The notes under the pieces were generated by a model. The model saw only the letters and a program-made list of their open reading frames with translations. It did no database searches and was not told the DNA's origin. Shown here piece after piece: positions 15,207 through 24,437 of a stretch of DNA of 64,000 nt; the stretch's first letter is position 1, and the number at the start of each line of letters is the position of its first letter. The stretch is from Hellea sp039977295 (GTDB lineage: Bacteria > Pseudomonadota > Alphaproteobacteria > Caulobacterales > Maricaulaceae), in NCBI GenBank assembly GCA_039977295.1, contig JBDWDN010000012.1, forward strand, positions 558,001-622,000, written 5' to 3'. The position numbers and the translations under genes were made by a program.

Positions 15207-16244
15207 ATGAAAAACACCGTCATATTAGGGGCCTCAGGTTATACGGGCGCAGAAGCTGTCCGGCTCATTATGGGGCATCCAGAGCTAAACCTTGTGGGCC
15301 TGACAGGTCACAGTAAGGCAGGGCAGGCTTATGGCGAGATTTATCCAAATTATCGCCATCTGAATTTAACGGATGTCGTTACAGCTGATGAGATTGATTG
15401 GTCAGATGTTGATGTGGCCTTTGCCTGCCTGCCGCACGGCGCGAGCCAAGAAACGATTGCGCAGGTCATAGACAGCGTCGACACAGTTATTGATTTGTCG
15501 GCTGATTTCCGCCTTAAAGATCCGGCGCTTTATGAAACGACTTATGGCCGTCCGCACGGATTTCGGGGCTTATTAGATAAAGCCGTTTACGGATTGACCG
15601 AATATGCACGTGATGACTTGGCTGGCGCGAAGCTGGTAGCTTGCCCCGGATGCTATCCGACATGCACCTTGCTGGCGCTGCTTCCTGCCGTTGATGCGGA
15701 TATGATTGACGTCACAGATATCATCATAGATGCCAAATCTGGCGTGACAGGAGCTGGGCGTAAGGCATTGGCATCATTAAGTTTTTCTGAAGTCGCCGAC
15801 GGCGCGCATGCATATGCCGTGGCCAGCCATCGTCATGCGCCTGAGATCGATCAGATGTTGACATATGTATCTGGAATCGAGGCTGAGGTGAGCTTTACCC
15901 CGCACCTCATTCCGATGAATCGCGGCATGATTGCGACCTGTTATGTAAAGCTTGGTGAAGGCGTAACACTTGACGACTTACGGGCCGTTTATACAGCGCG
16001 TTATCAGGACGAAGCTTTTGTCCACGTCGAGGCTGAAGGCGTCGTGCCGCAAACTCGTCATATCAGGGCTAGTAATCATTGCCGAATTGGTATCTTTGCG
16101 GACCGCCGCAAAGGCCGCGCGATTATCATCAGCGTCATTGATAATTTGACCAAAGGGTCGTCAGGCCAAGCCCTGCAAAATTACAATGTGACCCAGGGCT
16201 GGGACGAAACGTTAGGCCTTATGGTACAGCCCGTTTTTCCTTAG
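15207..16244 (+). CDS. argC: N-acetyl-gamma-glutamyl-phosphate reductase
   Basis: ArgC reduces N-acetylglutamyl-phosphate to the semialdehyde with NADPH in arginine biosynthesis. The 345-residue protein begins with the Rossmann motif VILGASGYTGAEAVRLI and has the active-site block LVACPGCYPTCTLLALLP with the catalytic Cys, DAKSGVTGAGRKA, the SHRHAPEI motif with the conserved His, and the C-terminal IDNLTKGSSGQALQNYNV. ATG 15207 is chosen over an in-frame TTG at 15192 because GAAGAGAG lies at proper spacing. Other arginine biosynthesis genes are not in the window. Confidence 0.96.
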   Translation: MKNTVILGASGYTGAEAVRLIMGHPELNLVGLTGHSKAGQAYGEIYPNYRHLNLTDVVTADEIDWSDVDVAFACLPHGASQETIAQVIDSVDTVIDLSADFRLKDPALYETTYGRPHGFRGLLDKAVYGLTEYARDDLAGAKLVACPGCYPTCTLLALLPAVDADMIDVTDIIIDAKSGVTGAGRKALASLSFSEVADGAHAYAVASHRHAPEIDQMLTYVSGIEAEVSFTPHLIPMNRGMIATCYVKLGEGVTLDDLRAVYTARYQDEAFVHVEAEGVVPQTRHIRASNHCRIGIFADRRKGRAIIISVIDNLTKGSSGQALQNYNVTQGWDETLGLMVQPVFP

Positions 16245-16331
16245 GGGATTACCTACTGATTATTTAGGTGACCTCTGCCGCGATTTCGCCCATATGGGAC
16301 TATAAAGCCGAGTCATTAATAGGAGGCCGTT

Positions 16332-16685
16332 ATGACATATTCAAAACTAGCAACTTTTTCGCTGATAGTAGCAGCGGCCTCGCTCTCGGCCTGTAGCACC
16401 GTTAGCATGCCTAATCTCGACTTTCTAAAGTCGTCGGAATTTGAAGAAGATGCCAAAAACATCGGCGACTATCCAGATATCGCAGATACGCCCTCGGCGC
16501 CAACGGATGTTCGCTCGGGTTCTCTTTGGGACATCGAGGCCAAGAAGCTCATGAAAGAGCGGGATGATTTTAATGCGGGCCGCGCCGGGCTGCAAGAACC
16601 TGTGAAGTCCGAAGCTGAATTAGAGCGTGAACTAGCCGCGCTTAAGGCTAAGGCGCGCGCTTATCAAGCTGACGACCCAAAATAG
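16332..16685 (+). CDS. Small putative lipoprotein
   Basis: This 117-residue protein has a clear lipoprotein signal peptide: MTYSKLATFSLIVAAASLSA followed by Cys-Ser-Thr (lipobox LSAC). The mature chain is short, acidic in the first half and helical in the second (EAELERELAALKAKARAYQ), so it may form a coiled coil at the membrane surface. A strong AGGAGG precedes the ATG. It lies 9 bp before alaC and is probably co-transcribed. I do not recognise a family; similar small lipoproteins are common in Caulobacterales. Confidence 0.75.
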   Translation: MTYSKLATFSLIVAAASLSACSTVSMPNLDFLKSSEFEEDAKNIGDYPDIADTPSAPTDVRSGSLWDIEAKKLMKERDDFNAGRAGLQEPVKSEAELERELAALKAKARAYQADDPK

Positions 16686-16694
16686 GGGGCGGAC

Positions 16695-17957
16695 ATGACA
16701 GATCATACCGTCTCAGAGCTAGAGCATAGCCCAGACCAAGATTTAGAGCAAAAGTTTGAATCTGAACGCGAAGAGTTTTACCGTATCAAACGGCTACCGC
16801 CTTATGTCTTCGCTGAAGTCAACAAGCTAAAAGCCAAGCTACGTAAAGAGGGCATGGATATTATCGACTTTGGTTTTGGTAATCCCGACAGCCCCACACC
16901 GCAGCATATTATCGATAAGTTGATTGAAACTGTGCAAAAGCCCCGAACAACAGGGTATTCTGTGTCTCGCGGGATCATGGGGCTGCGCCAAGCGGCTTCA
17001 CGTTATTATAAACGCCGCTTTGATGTGGACCTCAATCCCGAAGACGAAATCATCGCGACGATCGGGTCTAAAGAAGGCTTTGCTAACCTCGCCCAAGCGA
17101 TCACAGCGCCTGGCGATATCATATTTGCGCCTGACCCGTCCTATCCGCTTCATGCATATGGTTTCATTATTTGCGGCGGTGTCATCCAGCCTATCGCTGC
17201 TATTACCGCAGATGAGTATTTGGCCGGGGTGAAAAAAGCTTTGGCCGAGGCGGATAAGCCGCCCCTTGCGATTGTTGTCTGCTTTCCATCAAATCCGACG
17301 GGGCACATGGCGACACTGGATTTCTACCGCGAGATTGTCGCGATTGCCAAAGCGCACGATATTATCCTGCTCTCTGATTTGGCTTATTCAGAAATCTACT
17401 TTGGCGATCCGCCGCCCTCAATCTTCCAAGTTGAAGGGGCAAAGGACGTCGCCATTGAGACGATTTCACTTTCCAAGACCTATGCAATGGCCGGGTGGCG
17501 CATGGGCTTTGTTGTCGGGGCAAAACATCTGATATTCGCGCTAGCGCGTGTAAAGTCCTATCTCGATTACGGAGCATTTACGCCGATACAGGTTGCCGCT
17601 TGCGCGGCCTTGGACGGGCCGCAAGATTGCGTTGAAGACTTCCGCGCGCTTTACAAGAGCCGCCGTGATGTCTTGGTTGAGAGCTTTGGCCGCGCAGGGT
17701 GGGACATCCCGCCGCCCGAAGCAGGGATGTTCATCTGGGCGCCCTTGCCTAAGGGCCTTGAGCATATGAGTTCTTTGGAATTCTCTAAGCGCTTAATGGA
17801 GGAGGCCGGCGTCGCAGTCTCGCCGGGGAACGGTTTTGGCGCGAACGGCGAAGGCTATATCCGCATTGGTCTTGTGGAAAATGAACAACGCATCCGCCAA
17901 GCCGCGCGTAATGTGAAACAATTCTTGTTATCTCTTCGCGAAAACGCGGCGGAGTAA
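16695..17957 (+). CDS. alaC: Alanine/glutamate-pyruvate aminotransferase, AlaC type
   Basis: This class I PLP aminotransferase has 420 residues and closely follows the AlaC/YfdZ pattern: IKRLPPYVFAEVNKLK, DIIDFGFGNPDSPTPQHI, GYSVSRGIMGLRQA, IATIGSKEGFANLAQAI, FPSNPTGHMA and the PLP-lysine block SLSKTYAMAGWRMGFVVG. AlaC makes alanine from pyruvate and glutamate; related enzymes use other 2-oxoacids, so exact specificity is inferred. The N-terminal ~28 residues are an acidic extension. AGGGGG precedes the ATG. recJ follows after 17 bp. Confidence 0.85.
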   Translation: MTDHTVSELEHSPDQDLEQKFESEREEFYRIKRLPPYVFAEVNKLKAKLRKEGMDIIDFGFGNPDSPTPQHIIDKLIETVQKPRTTGYSVSRGIMGLRQAASRYYKRRFDVDLNPEDEIIATIGSKEGFANLAQAITAPGDIIFAPDPSYPLHAYGFIICGGVIQPIAAITADEYLAGVKKALAEADKPPLAIVVCFPSNPTGHMATLDFYREIVAIAKAHDIILLSDLAYSEIYFGDPPPSIFQVEGAKDVAIETISLSKTYAMAGWRMGFVVGAKHLIFALARVKSYLDYGAFTPIQVAACAALDGPQDCVEDFRALYKSRRDVLVESFGRAGWDIPPPEAGMFIWAPLPKGLEHMSSLEFSKRLMEEAGVAVSPGNGFGANGEGYIRIGLVENEQRIRQAARNVKQFLLSLRENAAE

Positions 17958-17974
17958 TTTCCGTTGACCCCTTG

Positions 17975-19729
17975 ATGAGCGCATTTCTTGATGTTGAAAA
18001 CTCTTACCGCGGATTACGCTGGCAAGCGCGCTGCCCCGATGAGGCGGCCATAACGAAGCTTGAGCAGGTCAAAAGCCTCGATACTCTTACAGCACGCTTA
18101 CTCGCGGGGCGGGGCGTCACGCCTGAACTTGCAGATGAGTTTTTAGACCCCAGCTTACGCGGCTCAATGCCTGACCCGTCATCACTGCAGGATATGGATA
18201 AGGCGGCGGCGCTCATATTAGACGCCGTTCAAGCGGGGCAGAAAATTACAATATTTGCTGATTATGATGTGGATGGCGGTAGCTCCGCGGCGCAGTTGAT
18301 TCGCTGGGGCAGGGGTCTGGGTGTAGACATCGGCCTATATGTTCCAGACCGCGTCAAAGAAGGTTACGGGCCGACGGTTAAGGCGTTTGAACAGTTAAAG
18401 GCCGAAGGTAATGATCTTGTCATTACGGTAGATTGCGGCGCGGCGGCGCAGGGCGCATTAGAGGCTGCGCAAGATTTAGCCTTGCCTATCATCGTGATTG
18501 ATCATCACCTTATGCACGGGGAATTGCCGCCTTGCGCGGCTTTGGTGAACCCCAACCGCGAAGATGACACCTCTGGATTAGGGCATCTTGCGGCTGCGGG
18601 CGTGACATTTATGGCCCTAGTCGCGCTAAACCGTGAAGCGCGCCGACGCGAGATAAAGAACCTACCTAACATATTGGACTTATTGGGTTTAACAGCCTTG
18701 GGAACGGTCTGTGATGTTGTCTCGCTGACTGGGCTAAACCGCGCCTTTGTCGCTCAAGGGCTAAAAGTCTTGTCAAAGGGGGACAATATCGGCGTTAGCG
18801 CCTTGGCTGATGTTGCGGGCTCTGCGCCGCCTTATACGACCTATCACTGCGGGTTCATCCTTGGGCCGCGCATCAATGCCGGCGGGCGTATTGGGAAAGC
18901 CGGGATGGGCGCAGAAATGCTCTCAACGGAGAATGCACAGCTGGCCTATGGGCATGCCGCCGAACTTGACCGCGTAAATACAGAGCGCAAAGCTTTACAG
19001 AATCAAATGATAAATGAGGCCTTAGAAGAGGCGCATAAGCTCTCCGAAAACGATGCTATCATCATCGTCAATATGGAGGGATGGCATCCCGGGGTCATTG
19101 GGATCGTTGCGGGCCGCCTCAAAGACCGTTTTGATAAGCCGGCCATTGTCATTGGGGTGAATGATGAAGGTGTAGGAAAAGGCTCTGGGCGCTCAATGTC
19201 AGGCGTAAACTTAGGTGAAGCCATCACCAAAGCCAAAGAGTCAGGGCTTCTCATGAGCGGCGGCGGGCATGCCATGGCTGGCGGCTTGACGGTTAAGGCC
19301 GATAAGATAGCCTCCCTCACTGACTTCTTAAACGCGCTTTTGGCAGATGAGGTCAAGGAGGCACGCGAAAACCTATCGCTTAAAATTGACGCGCTAATTG
19401 CGCCAAGCGCTGCAAGCCACGCCATCATTGATAAGATCGACCAAGTCGCGCCTTACGGGGCTGGAAATCCGCAGCCGCTTTTTGCGTTTTCAGACCTGCG
19501 AATCGCATTTGCTCAGCGGGTTAAAGGCGGTCATGTGCGCTGTTCTTTTGAAGACAGTTTTGGCGGACGACTCAATGGTATCTGTTTTCGGGCAGATGAA
19601 ACCGGCCTTGATGAGATATTGCTCGATCCGAATGCCCCGCGAGTCCATGTGGCGGGCCGATTAAAGGCCGATAACTGGAAGGGGCGCACTAAAATCGACC
19701 TCCAACTGGTCGATTTAGCGCTTGCTTGA
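17975..19729 (+). CDS. recJ: Single-strand DNA-specific exonuclease RecJ
   Basis: RecJ degrades single-stranded DNA 5' to 3' in recombination and mismatch repair. The 584-residue protein has the DHH-phosphoesterase motifs: FADYDVDGGSSAAQL (motif I), VITVDCGAAA (motif II), IVIDHHLMHGELP (DHH, motif III) and the LGTVCDVVSL block, then the DHHA1 domain with GRSMSGVNLGEAI and MSGGGHAMAGGL, and the C-terminal OB-type part (APYGAGNPQPLFAF). The usual Ala-Thr after DYDVDG is Gly-Ser here, a mild change. ATG 17975 is used; a TTG immediately before it would add one residue. Confidence 0.95.
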   Translation: MSAFLDVENSYRGLRWQARCPDEAAITKLEQVKSLDTLTARLLAGRGVTPELADEFLDPSLRGSMPDPSSLQDMDKAAALILDAVQAGQKITIFADYDVDGGSSAAQLIRWGRGLGVDIGLYVPDRVKEGYGPTVKAFEQLKAEGNDLVITVDCGAAAQGALEAAQDLALPIIVIDHHLMHGELPPCAALVNPNREDDTSGLGHLAAAGVTFMALVALNREARRREIKNLPNILDLLGLTALGTVCDVVSLTGLNRAFVAQGLKVLSKGDNIGVSALADVAGSAPPYTTYHCGFILGPRINAGGRIGKAGMGAEMLSTENAQLAYGHAAELDRVNTERKALQNQMINEALEEAHKLSENDAIIIVNMEGWHPGVIGIVAGRLKDRFDKPAIVIGVNDEGVGKGSGRSMSGVNLGEAITKAKESGLLMSGGGHAMAGGLTVKADKIASLTDFLNALLADEVKEARENLSLKIDALIAPSAASHAIIDKIDQVAPYGAGNPQPLFAFSDLRIAFAQRVKGGHVRCSFEDSFGGRLNGICFRADETGLDEILLDPNAPRVHVAGRLKADNWKGRTKIDLQLVDLALA

Positions 19730-19770
19730 AAATAAAGCCGTAAAAGCGGCGAAATTTATGAAAAACCCTC

Positions 19771-19799
19771 TTGCAAGGCGTAGCCCCGATATATATATC
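19771..19799 (+). promoter_or_regulatory. Promoter of tRNA-Glu
   Basis: TTGCAA (19771-19776), a 17-bp spacer and TATATC (19794-19799) form a good sigma-70-like promoter 18 bp upstream of the tRNA. A run of alternating A and T (19791-19798) overlaps the -10. Confidence 0.65.
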
Positions 19800-19817
19800 G
19801 CGGCTCACAGTTGATGC

Positions 19818-19892
19818 GGTCCCTTCGTCTATCGGTTAGGACATCTGGTTTTCAACCAGGAAAGAGGGGTTCGATTCCCCTAGGGACTGCCA
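19818..19892 (+). tRNA. tRNA-Glu (anticodon UUC)
   Basis: The acceptor GGTCCCT pairs with AGGGACT (terminal G-T wobble). The anticodon arm TCTGG/CCAGG carries loop TTTTCAA (anticodon TTC). The T arm is GGGG/CCCC around TTCGATT. The discriminator is G and CCA is encoded at 19890-19892. It decodes both glutamate codons. Confidence 0.97.
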
Positions 19893-19905
19893 ACTGTTTT
19901 CCCCA

Positions 19906-20070
19906 ATATTTGTGCAAATATATCTCTTATCTGAGACTATAATCCGTAAAAACACCGTAATACGGAGCTTTCTAAAGAAAAATAGATGAATTCTAGAGGA
20001 CTTCTCCAAGCTTCTGCTATAAGACTCGTGTAGGGCATAGATATCGAAGCGGGGCGCAAAACCGTTTTGC
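19906..20070. other. Intergenic stretch with three dyad elements
   Basis: The 218 bp between tRNA-Glu and the next gene hold no convincing ORF but three inverted repeats: ATATTTGTGCAAATAT (19906-19921), TCCGTA/TACGGA with a 12-nt loop (19943-19966), and the perfect odd palindrome GCAAAACCGTTTTGC (20056-20070), about 40 bp before the next start codon. The last could be an operator and the second a transcript hairpin. No clear terminator for the tRNA was found. Confidence 0.4.
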
Positions 20071-20110
20071 ACAAGAATTGTCCACTCGTTTAACCCTTGG
20101 GGCAGTTGTG

Positions 20111-20620
20111 ATGTTTTATTCAGATAGGTATTCGCAAAACTCTCGAAGTCGAAGCCTAATTCAATCTTATCGGAGACTATCCCGTTTTAACGGGACGGTT
20201 TTTTCGTTCAAGTTAGGTGCGTGCGCGGTGTTATTGTTTGGTCTGACGGCCTGCACGGCTTCAAACACTTTAGAAAATACAGTTACGGCGGAACGCCAAA
20301 CTCATGAGGCGCAATCTTACGACAAAAAAACTAAGGACATTCAATCAGAGGGCACACAAGTTTCAGGGCCTGTAATGACCTTAAGGACAGTTATGACGGC
20401 AGAAGGGGTGGAGTGCCCCGCTGTTCGCGGTGAAGATGGAACCTTATATACGATCCCCTCAATGCCGCATAAGTTTGACGAAGGGGACGTATTAAACATT
20501 ATTGTCGCTAACCCTATCGTCCCCGTTGCGAGTTTTTGCCAGCAAGGTGAAACGATAGATTGGATTCGTATTGAAAAACTGTCGGTGAGCGGCGAAATTT
20601 TGAAACAATGGGAAAAGTAA
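20111..20620 (+). CDS. Small lipoprotein-like protein
   Basis: This is 169 residues from ATG 20111 (a TTG at 20078 in frame is less likely). The N-terminus is an unusually long basic stretch (about 34 residues with many Arg and Ser) followed by LGACAVLLFGLTACTAS, which has a lipobox LTAC. The mature part has three Cys (VECPAV, SFCQQG and the lipid Cys) and beta-strand segments such as GPVMTLRTVMTAEGVECPAV and VLNIIVANPIVPVASF. It precedes the RTX subtilase by 65 bp on the same strand and could be co-expressed. A terminator-like hairpin lies inside the N-terminal coding part (20181-20204). Family not recognised. Confidence 0.6.
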   Translation: MFYSDRYSQNSRSRSLIQSYRRLSRFNGTVFSFKLGACAVLLFGLTACTASNTLENTVTAERQTHEAQSYDKKTKDIQSEGTQVSGPVMTLRTVMTAEGVECPAVRGEDGTLYTIPSMPHKFDEGDVLNIIVANPIVPVASFCQQGETIDWIRIEKLSVSGEILKQWEK

Positions 20621-20685
20621 CATTAAGTCCCAAAGCGGGCAGCTTTTAAAGATGTCGCTAATAATGAAAACTAAAGGTGGAACAC

Positions 20686-23600
20686 ATGCGTAAATTATTC
20701 ACGAATTTGACGGAAATCTATGACATTGAGTCAAACTTGGAAAAACTTGATTTTTCCTTGATGTATGAGGGAGACAAAAGTGAGTCTCTTGAAAGCGATA
20801 TCACGCTTTCTTCGGCGTCCACAGTTTCGCCATCTCTTCTTCCTGCAAACTTTACGTTCCATTATGATGATCCAAGCCTATATCTCTCGGATGTCACGCC
20901 CAAGGCGCCCTCTAATGACCCTTTAAGCTCAAAGGAATTCGACCCAGTCGATCCGTTATTTTCGACGCAATGGCATCTACATAATACGACGGCAGGGCAG
21001 TTTGATATCAATGTAACAGAGGTCTGGGATGATTATACAGGGAACGGCGTTCGAGTCATCGTCTTTGATAATGGCTTTGACTATTTGCACGTTGATTTGG
21101 ACGATAATTACAACAGCGCTATAGATTATGATTATTCAAGCAATGATTTTACCCCATTACCAGCCAGTTCGGGAGATAATCATGGCACTGCGGTCATGGG
21201 GATTATTGGGGCTGAGCAAAACACAGAGGGCGGCGTCGGCGTTGCTTTCGGCGTCGAACTAGTTGGGTATCGCGGCTTTGCGCTAAGCGCGGCAAATGCA
21301 GATGACCAAATCCTTGACGCCGCAGGGTTAGGCGATGGCATCAATAATACTAACGGGGATGTCCTTGCAAATGGCGGAGACATTATAAGCGTTAGCGGCG
21401 GATTTGGGTCAAACGTATTCCTCAATACTACAGATATCGCCAATGCCGTTGCGAACCTCGCTGTCATAAGCGCGAACGGCCGTGACGGATTAGGGACGCT
21501 CTATATTAAATCCTCCGGCAATAGCCGCGCCGACGCCGGGAGTTCCTCCCGTGAGGAAGGCGTGGGCGAAATGATGGATAGCTCTCAATATTCGGTAAAT
21601 GTTGCGGCGATGCGGCAAGATGGTTGGGTGACAGATTTTTCAACGCCCGGCGCGAATGTTGTTGTCTCGGCCTTTGCAGACGATATCAATAATAATTCAG
21701 CTATTGTGACGACGGATAGGACGGGCGCCGACGGTTACAGCTCTGCGGATCACACAAACACTTTTGGCGGCACTTCAGCCGCTGCACCTCAAGTTGCGGG
21801 TGTTGTAGCGCTGATGCTCGAAGCGAATGCCGATCTCGGGTGGCGCGATGTTCACACCATTCTTACGATGTCTGCACGGCATACAGGGTCTGACGTTGGG
21901 ACGGCGGCCAATACGGGCGCGGCGGCTGGCGGTGGACATGAACAAGCTACGCAACTGGATGGCTCGTCCTGGTTTTGGAATGATGCCGCTAATTGGAATG
22001 GCGGCGGCATGCATTTCTCCAATGATTACGGTTTTGGCATGGTTGATGCACTGGCGGCTGTGCGTTTGGCTGAAAGCTGGACGCTACAATCAACATCAGC
22101 CAATAGTTTTTCAACATTTGAAGATGACGTTAATACGACCGTCACTTTTGATAATGACAGCCAGACATTTGCTATTAATGAAACAACGAATATCCTAATG
22201 GAGCACGTGTCTGTAGATATCGATTTTCAAACAACATTTCTCGCAGATATCGAAATTTACCTCATTTCTCCAAGTGGAACCCGCGTGCAATTATTAGCCG
22301 ACACTGGCGATAGCGGGGATTTTGATGGTCGGTGGACGTTTGGCACCACGGCCTTTCGAGGCGAAGAGAGCGCAGGCGACTGGCAGCTCATCATTGTCGA
22401 TGATGCAGGTGGCGATCCCCTTACCATTCGCGATGCAGATTTGAGAACAAGCGGCAGCAATATTAGCGATGATGATCTCTTCGTCTTCACGAATGAATAT
22501 TCAGATTATGCAGGCGTTGATGGGCACGTGACAAATTTTGTCGGCGGCGCTGGTACAGACTGGCTGAACGCCGCGGCTGTAACCGCTTCTGCCGTTATCG
22601 ATATGAGCGCAGGAACGGGCTCAATAGACGGCGTGGCGATTACCTTTTCGGATATTGAAGGTGTTTATACCGGAGATGGGAACGATCTCATCACAGGCAG
22701 TGTAAATGCTGACGAGGTTTATACGGGCCGTGGAAATGATACGCTAGATGGCGGCGCAGGGGATGACGTCTTAGTCGGCGGCGCCGGCGCGGACAGAATT
22801 CTCGGCGGAAGCGGCGCGGATGATAACCAGGGCGGCGTTGGATTTGACTCAATGGATTACCGCGGCGCAACCTCTGCGGTGCGATTTAATGTCGACACAG
22901 GCGGCACGTTAGGCGATGCAGCTGGTGATACATTTAGCGGCATAGAGCGCTATTACCTCTCCGATTTTAATGATGTTGTTACGGGTTCTGATGCTAATGA
23001 GTTTTTCTACGGCGAGGACGGAAATGACACCATCAATGCGGGCGGGGGGATTGACCGCGTTTACGGCGGCGACGGGAACGATATTCAGCGCGGCGATGCC
23101 GGCAATGATCTACTTTACGGATCAGCCGGTAACGATCAGCTCAATGGCGGAACTGGATTTGATATTGCTAGTTACGAATTTGCGACCAGCCGAGTTGTGC
23201 TCAACTTAGCCTCAGGCGGAACTTTAGGAGACGCCGCAGGAGATACATATTTCGGTATCGAAGTTGTTCGCGGCTCTGACTTTGATGACATTTTAGCAGG
23301 CAATACGTCCTCTAACGAACTGCGTGGCGGTGATGGCGATGACATCCTCAATGGCGGCGGCGGTAATGATCGTTTGTTTGGCGGTGAGGGCGCAGACGCG
23401 ATCAATGGCGGTACAGGAGTTGATATTGCGGTCTATACCAGCGCGGCGGCGGGCGTTCAGCTTGACTTGGGAGGCAGCGGCAGTCTCGGCGAAGCCACAG
23501 GCGACACATTCTCTTCCATTGAATGGGTATGGGGATCGGCATTTAATGACCACATCACAGGTGATGGCGGGAATAACCGTCTTGAAGGGCGGGACGGGGA

Positions 23601-24378
23601 TGATTTCCTTGACGGTGTTGACGGCAATGACCGTCTGCTAGGCGGCGACGGAAACGACATCATTAATGGCGGTGACGGCGTGGATACGCTCTTTGGACAG
23701 GCCGGTATAGATGCAATCAATGGCGGCGCGGGCAATGACTTTATGTTCGGAAGCCAGGGCGCGGACGCTTTTGATGGCGGGGCGGATTTTGATACAGTGT
23801 CTTATTTGGCGTCATCTGCTGGTGTTGATGTTAACTTAACGTCTGGCGGATTTGGCGGAGATGCTGCCGGAGACACTTATGTAAGCGTCGAGCGAGTCTT
23901 TGGCACGAGTTTCAATGATAGTATTGAGGGCTCTTCAGCCGATGAAACATTAATTGGCAATGGCGGAAATGACTACCTTGAAGGCTTTGGCGGTAACGAT
24001 TCATTGATCGGCGGTGCCGGCACAGATAATTACGGCTATAACACGGTAAGTGGAGATGCGGATACGATTATAGGCTTCAGCACAGCAGGCGAGATTATAT
24101 TTATCAGGGGCGGGGATGCGGCCTTTGACACCTTCGCTGAGATTATGGCTGTTGCCGTTGATTCGGGTTCAAATACGTTTTTCAATTTTGGCGGCGGAAA
24201 CACGCTTACAATTGTTGGCCAAAATATCGCAGATCTCAATTCTGGTGATTTCGACTTTACAGTTGCTCAAGAGCCCCTAAATGACCCAGATGTCTTAGGC
24301 GAGCAGCCCATTGAAATCTTTGATGGCTTTGATGCGTTCGCGCAATATGACATCGCCGATTTCGGATTATTTGCTTAA
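20686..24378 (+). CDS. RTX-type subtilisin-like serine protease (S8, P-domain, Ca-binding repeats)
   Basis: This 1230-residue secreted protease has no Sec signal peptide, consistent with type I secretion. After a ~90-residue N-terminal part comes a peptidase S8 domain with a complete triad: Asp128 in VIVFDNGFD, His166 in DNHGTAVMGIIGA and Ser364 in GGTSAAAPQVAGVVAL. Residues about 466-590 are a proprotein-convertase P-domain (DIEIYLISPSGTRVQLL, GDWQLIIVDDAGG). From about 660 to 1115 are RTX nonapeptides (GGxGxDxL) arranged as four repeats of a larger module, each with a spacer of the type SGGTLGDAAGDTYFGIE. The C-terminus is acidic and hydrophobic, as in type I signals. ATG 20686 has AGGTGG upstream. 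No ABC transporter or membrane fusion gene for it lies in the window. Confidence 0.92.
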   Translation: MRKLFTNLTEIYDIESNLEKLDFSLMYEGDKSESLESDITLSSASTVSPSLLPANFTFHYDDPSLYLSDVTPKAPSNDPLSSKEFDPVDPLFSTQWHLHNTTAGQFDINVTEVWDDYTGNGVRVIVFDNGFDYLHVDLDDNYNSAIDYDYSSNDFTPLPASSGDNHGTAVMGIIGAEQNTEGGVGVAFGVELVGYRGFALSAANADDQILDAAGLGDGINNTNGDVLANGGDIISVSGGFGSNVFLNTTDIANAVANLAVISANGRDGLGTLYIKSSGNSRADAGSSSREEGVGEMMDSSQYSVNVAAMRQDGWVTDFSTPGANVVVSAFADDINNNSAIVTTDRTGADGYSSADHTNTFGGTSAAAPQVAGVVALMLEANADLGWRDVHTILTMSARHTGSDVGTAANTGAAAGGGHEQATQLDGSSWFWNDAANWNGGGMHFSNDYGFGMVDALAAVRLAESWTLQSTSANSFSTFEDDVNTTVTFDNDSQTFAINETTNILMEHVSVDIDFQTTFLADIEIYLISPSGTRVQLLADTGDSGDFDGRWTFGTTAFRGEESAGDWQLIIVDDAGGDPLTIRDADLRTSGSNISDDDLFVFTNEYSDYAGVDGHVTNFVGGAGTDWLNAAAVTASAVIDMSAGTGSIDGVAITFSDIEGVYTGDGNDLITGSVNADEVYTGRGNDTLDGGAGDDVLVGGAGADRILGGSGADDNQGGVGFDSMDYRGATSAVRFNVDTGGTLGDAAGDTFSGIERYYLSDFNDVVTGSDANEFFYGEDGNDTINAGGGIDRVYGGDGNDIQRGDAGNDLLYGSAGNDQLNGGTGFDIASYEFATSRVVLNLASGGTLGDAAGDTYFGIEVVRGSDFDDILAGNTSSNELRGGDGDDILNGGGGNDRLFGGEGADAINGGTGVDIAVYTSAAAGVQLDLGGSGSLGEATGDTFSSIEWVWGSAFNDHITGDGGNNRLEGRDGDDFLDGVDGNDRLLGGDGNDIINGGDGVDTLFGQAGIDAINGGAGNDFMFGSQGADAFDGGADFDTVSYLASSAGVDVNLTSGGFGGDAAGDTYVSVERVFGTSFNDSIEGSSADETLIGNGGNDYLEGFGGNDSLIGGAGTDNYGYNTVSGDADTIIGFSTAGEIIFIRGGDAAFDTFAEIMAVAVDSGSNTFFNFGGGNTLTIVGQNIADLNSGDFDFTVAQEPLNDPDVLGEQPIEIFDGFDAFAQYDIADFGLFA

Positions 24379-24383
24379 TGACA

Positions 24384-24407
24384 GCCAAGCCCATATTCGG
24401 GCTTGGC
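24384..24407 (+). terminator. Hairpin after the RTX protease gene
   Basis: A 9-bp perfect stem GCCAAGCCC/GGGCTTGGC with a 6-nt loop begins 5 bp after the protease stop. There is no T tract, so it may stabilise the mRNA 3' end or need Rho to terminate. Confidence 0.6.
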
Positions 24408-24437
24408 GAATGCGCCTGCATTGATTAAACGGACTTT

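Noticed and set aside
22660..24030. Regular short DNA repeats resembling a CRISPR or satellite array
   Set aside because: They are in frame inside the RTX protease and encode Gly/Asp nonapeptides; unit length and spacing are not those of CRISPR repeats.
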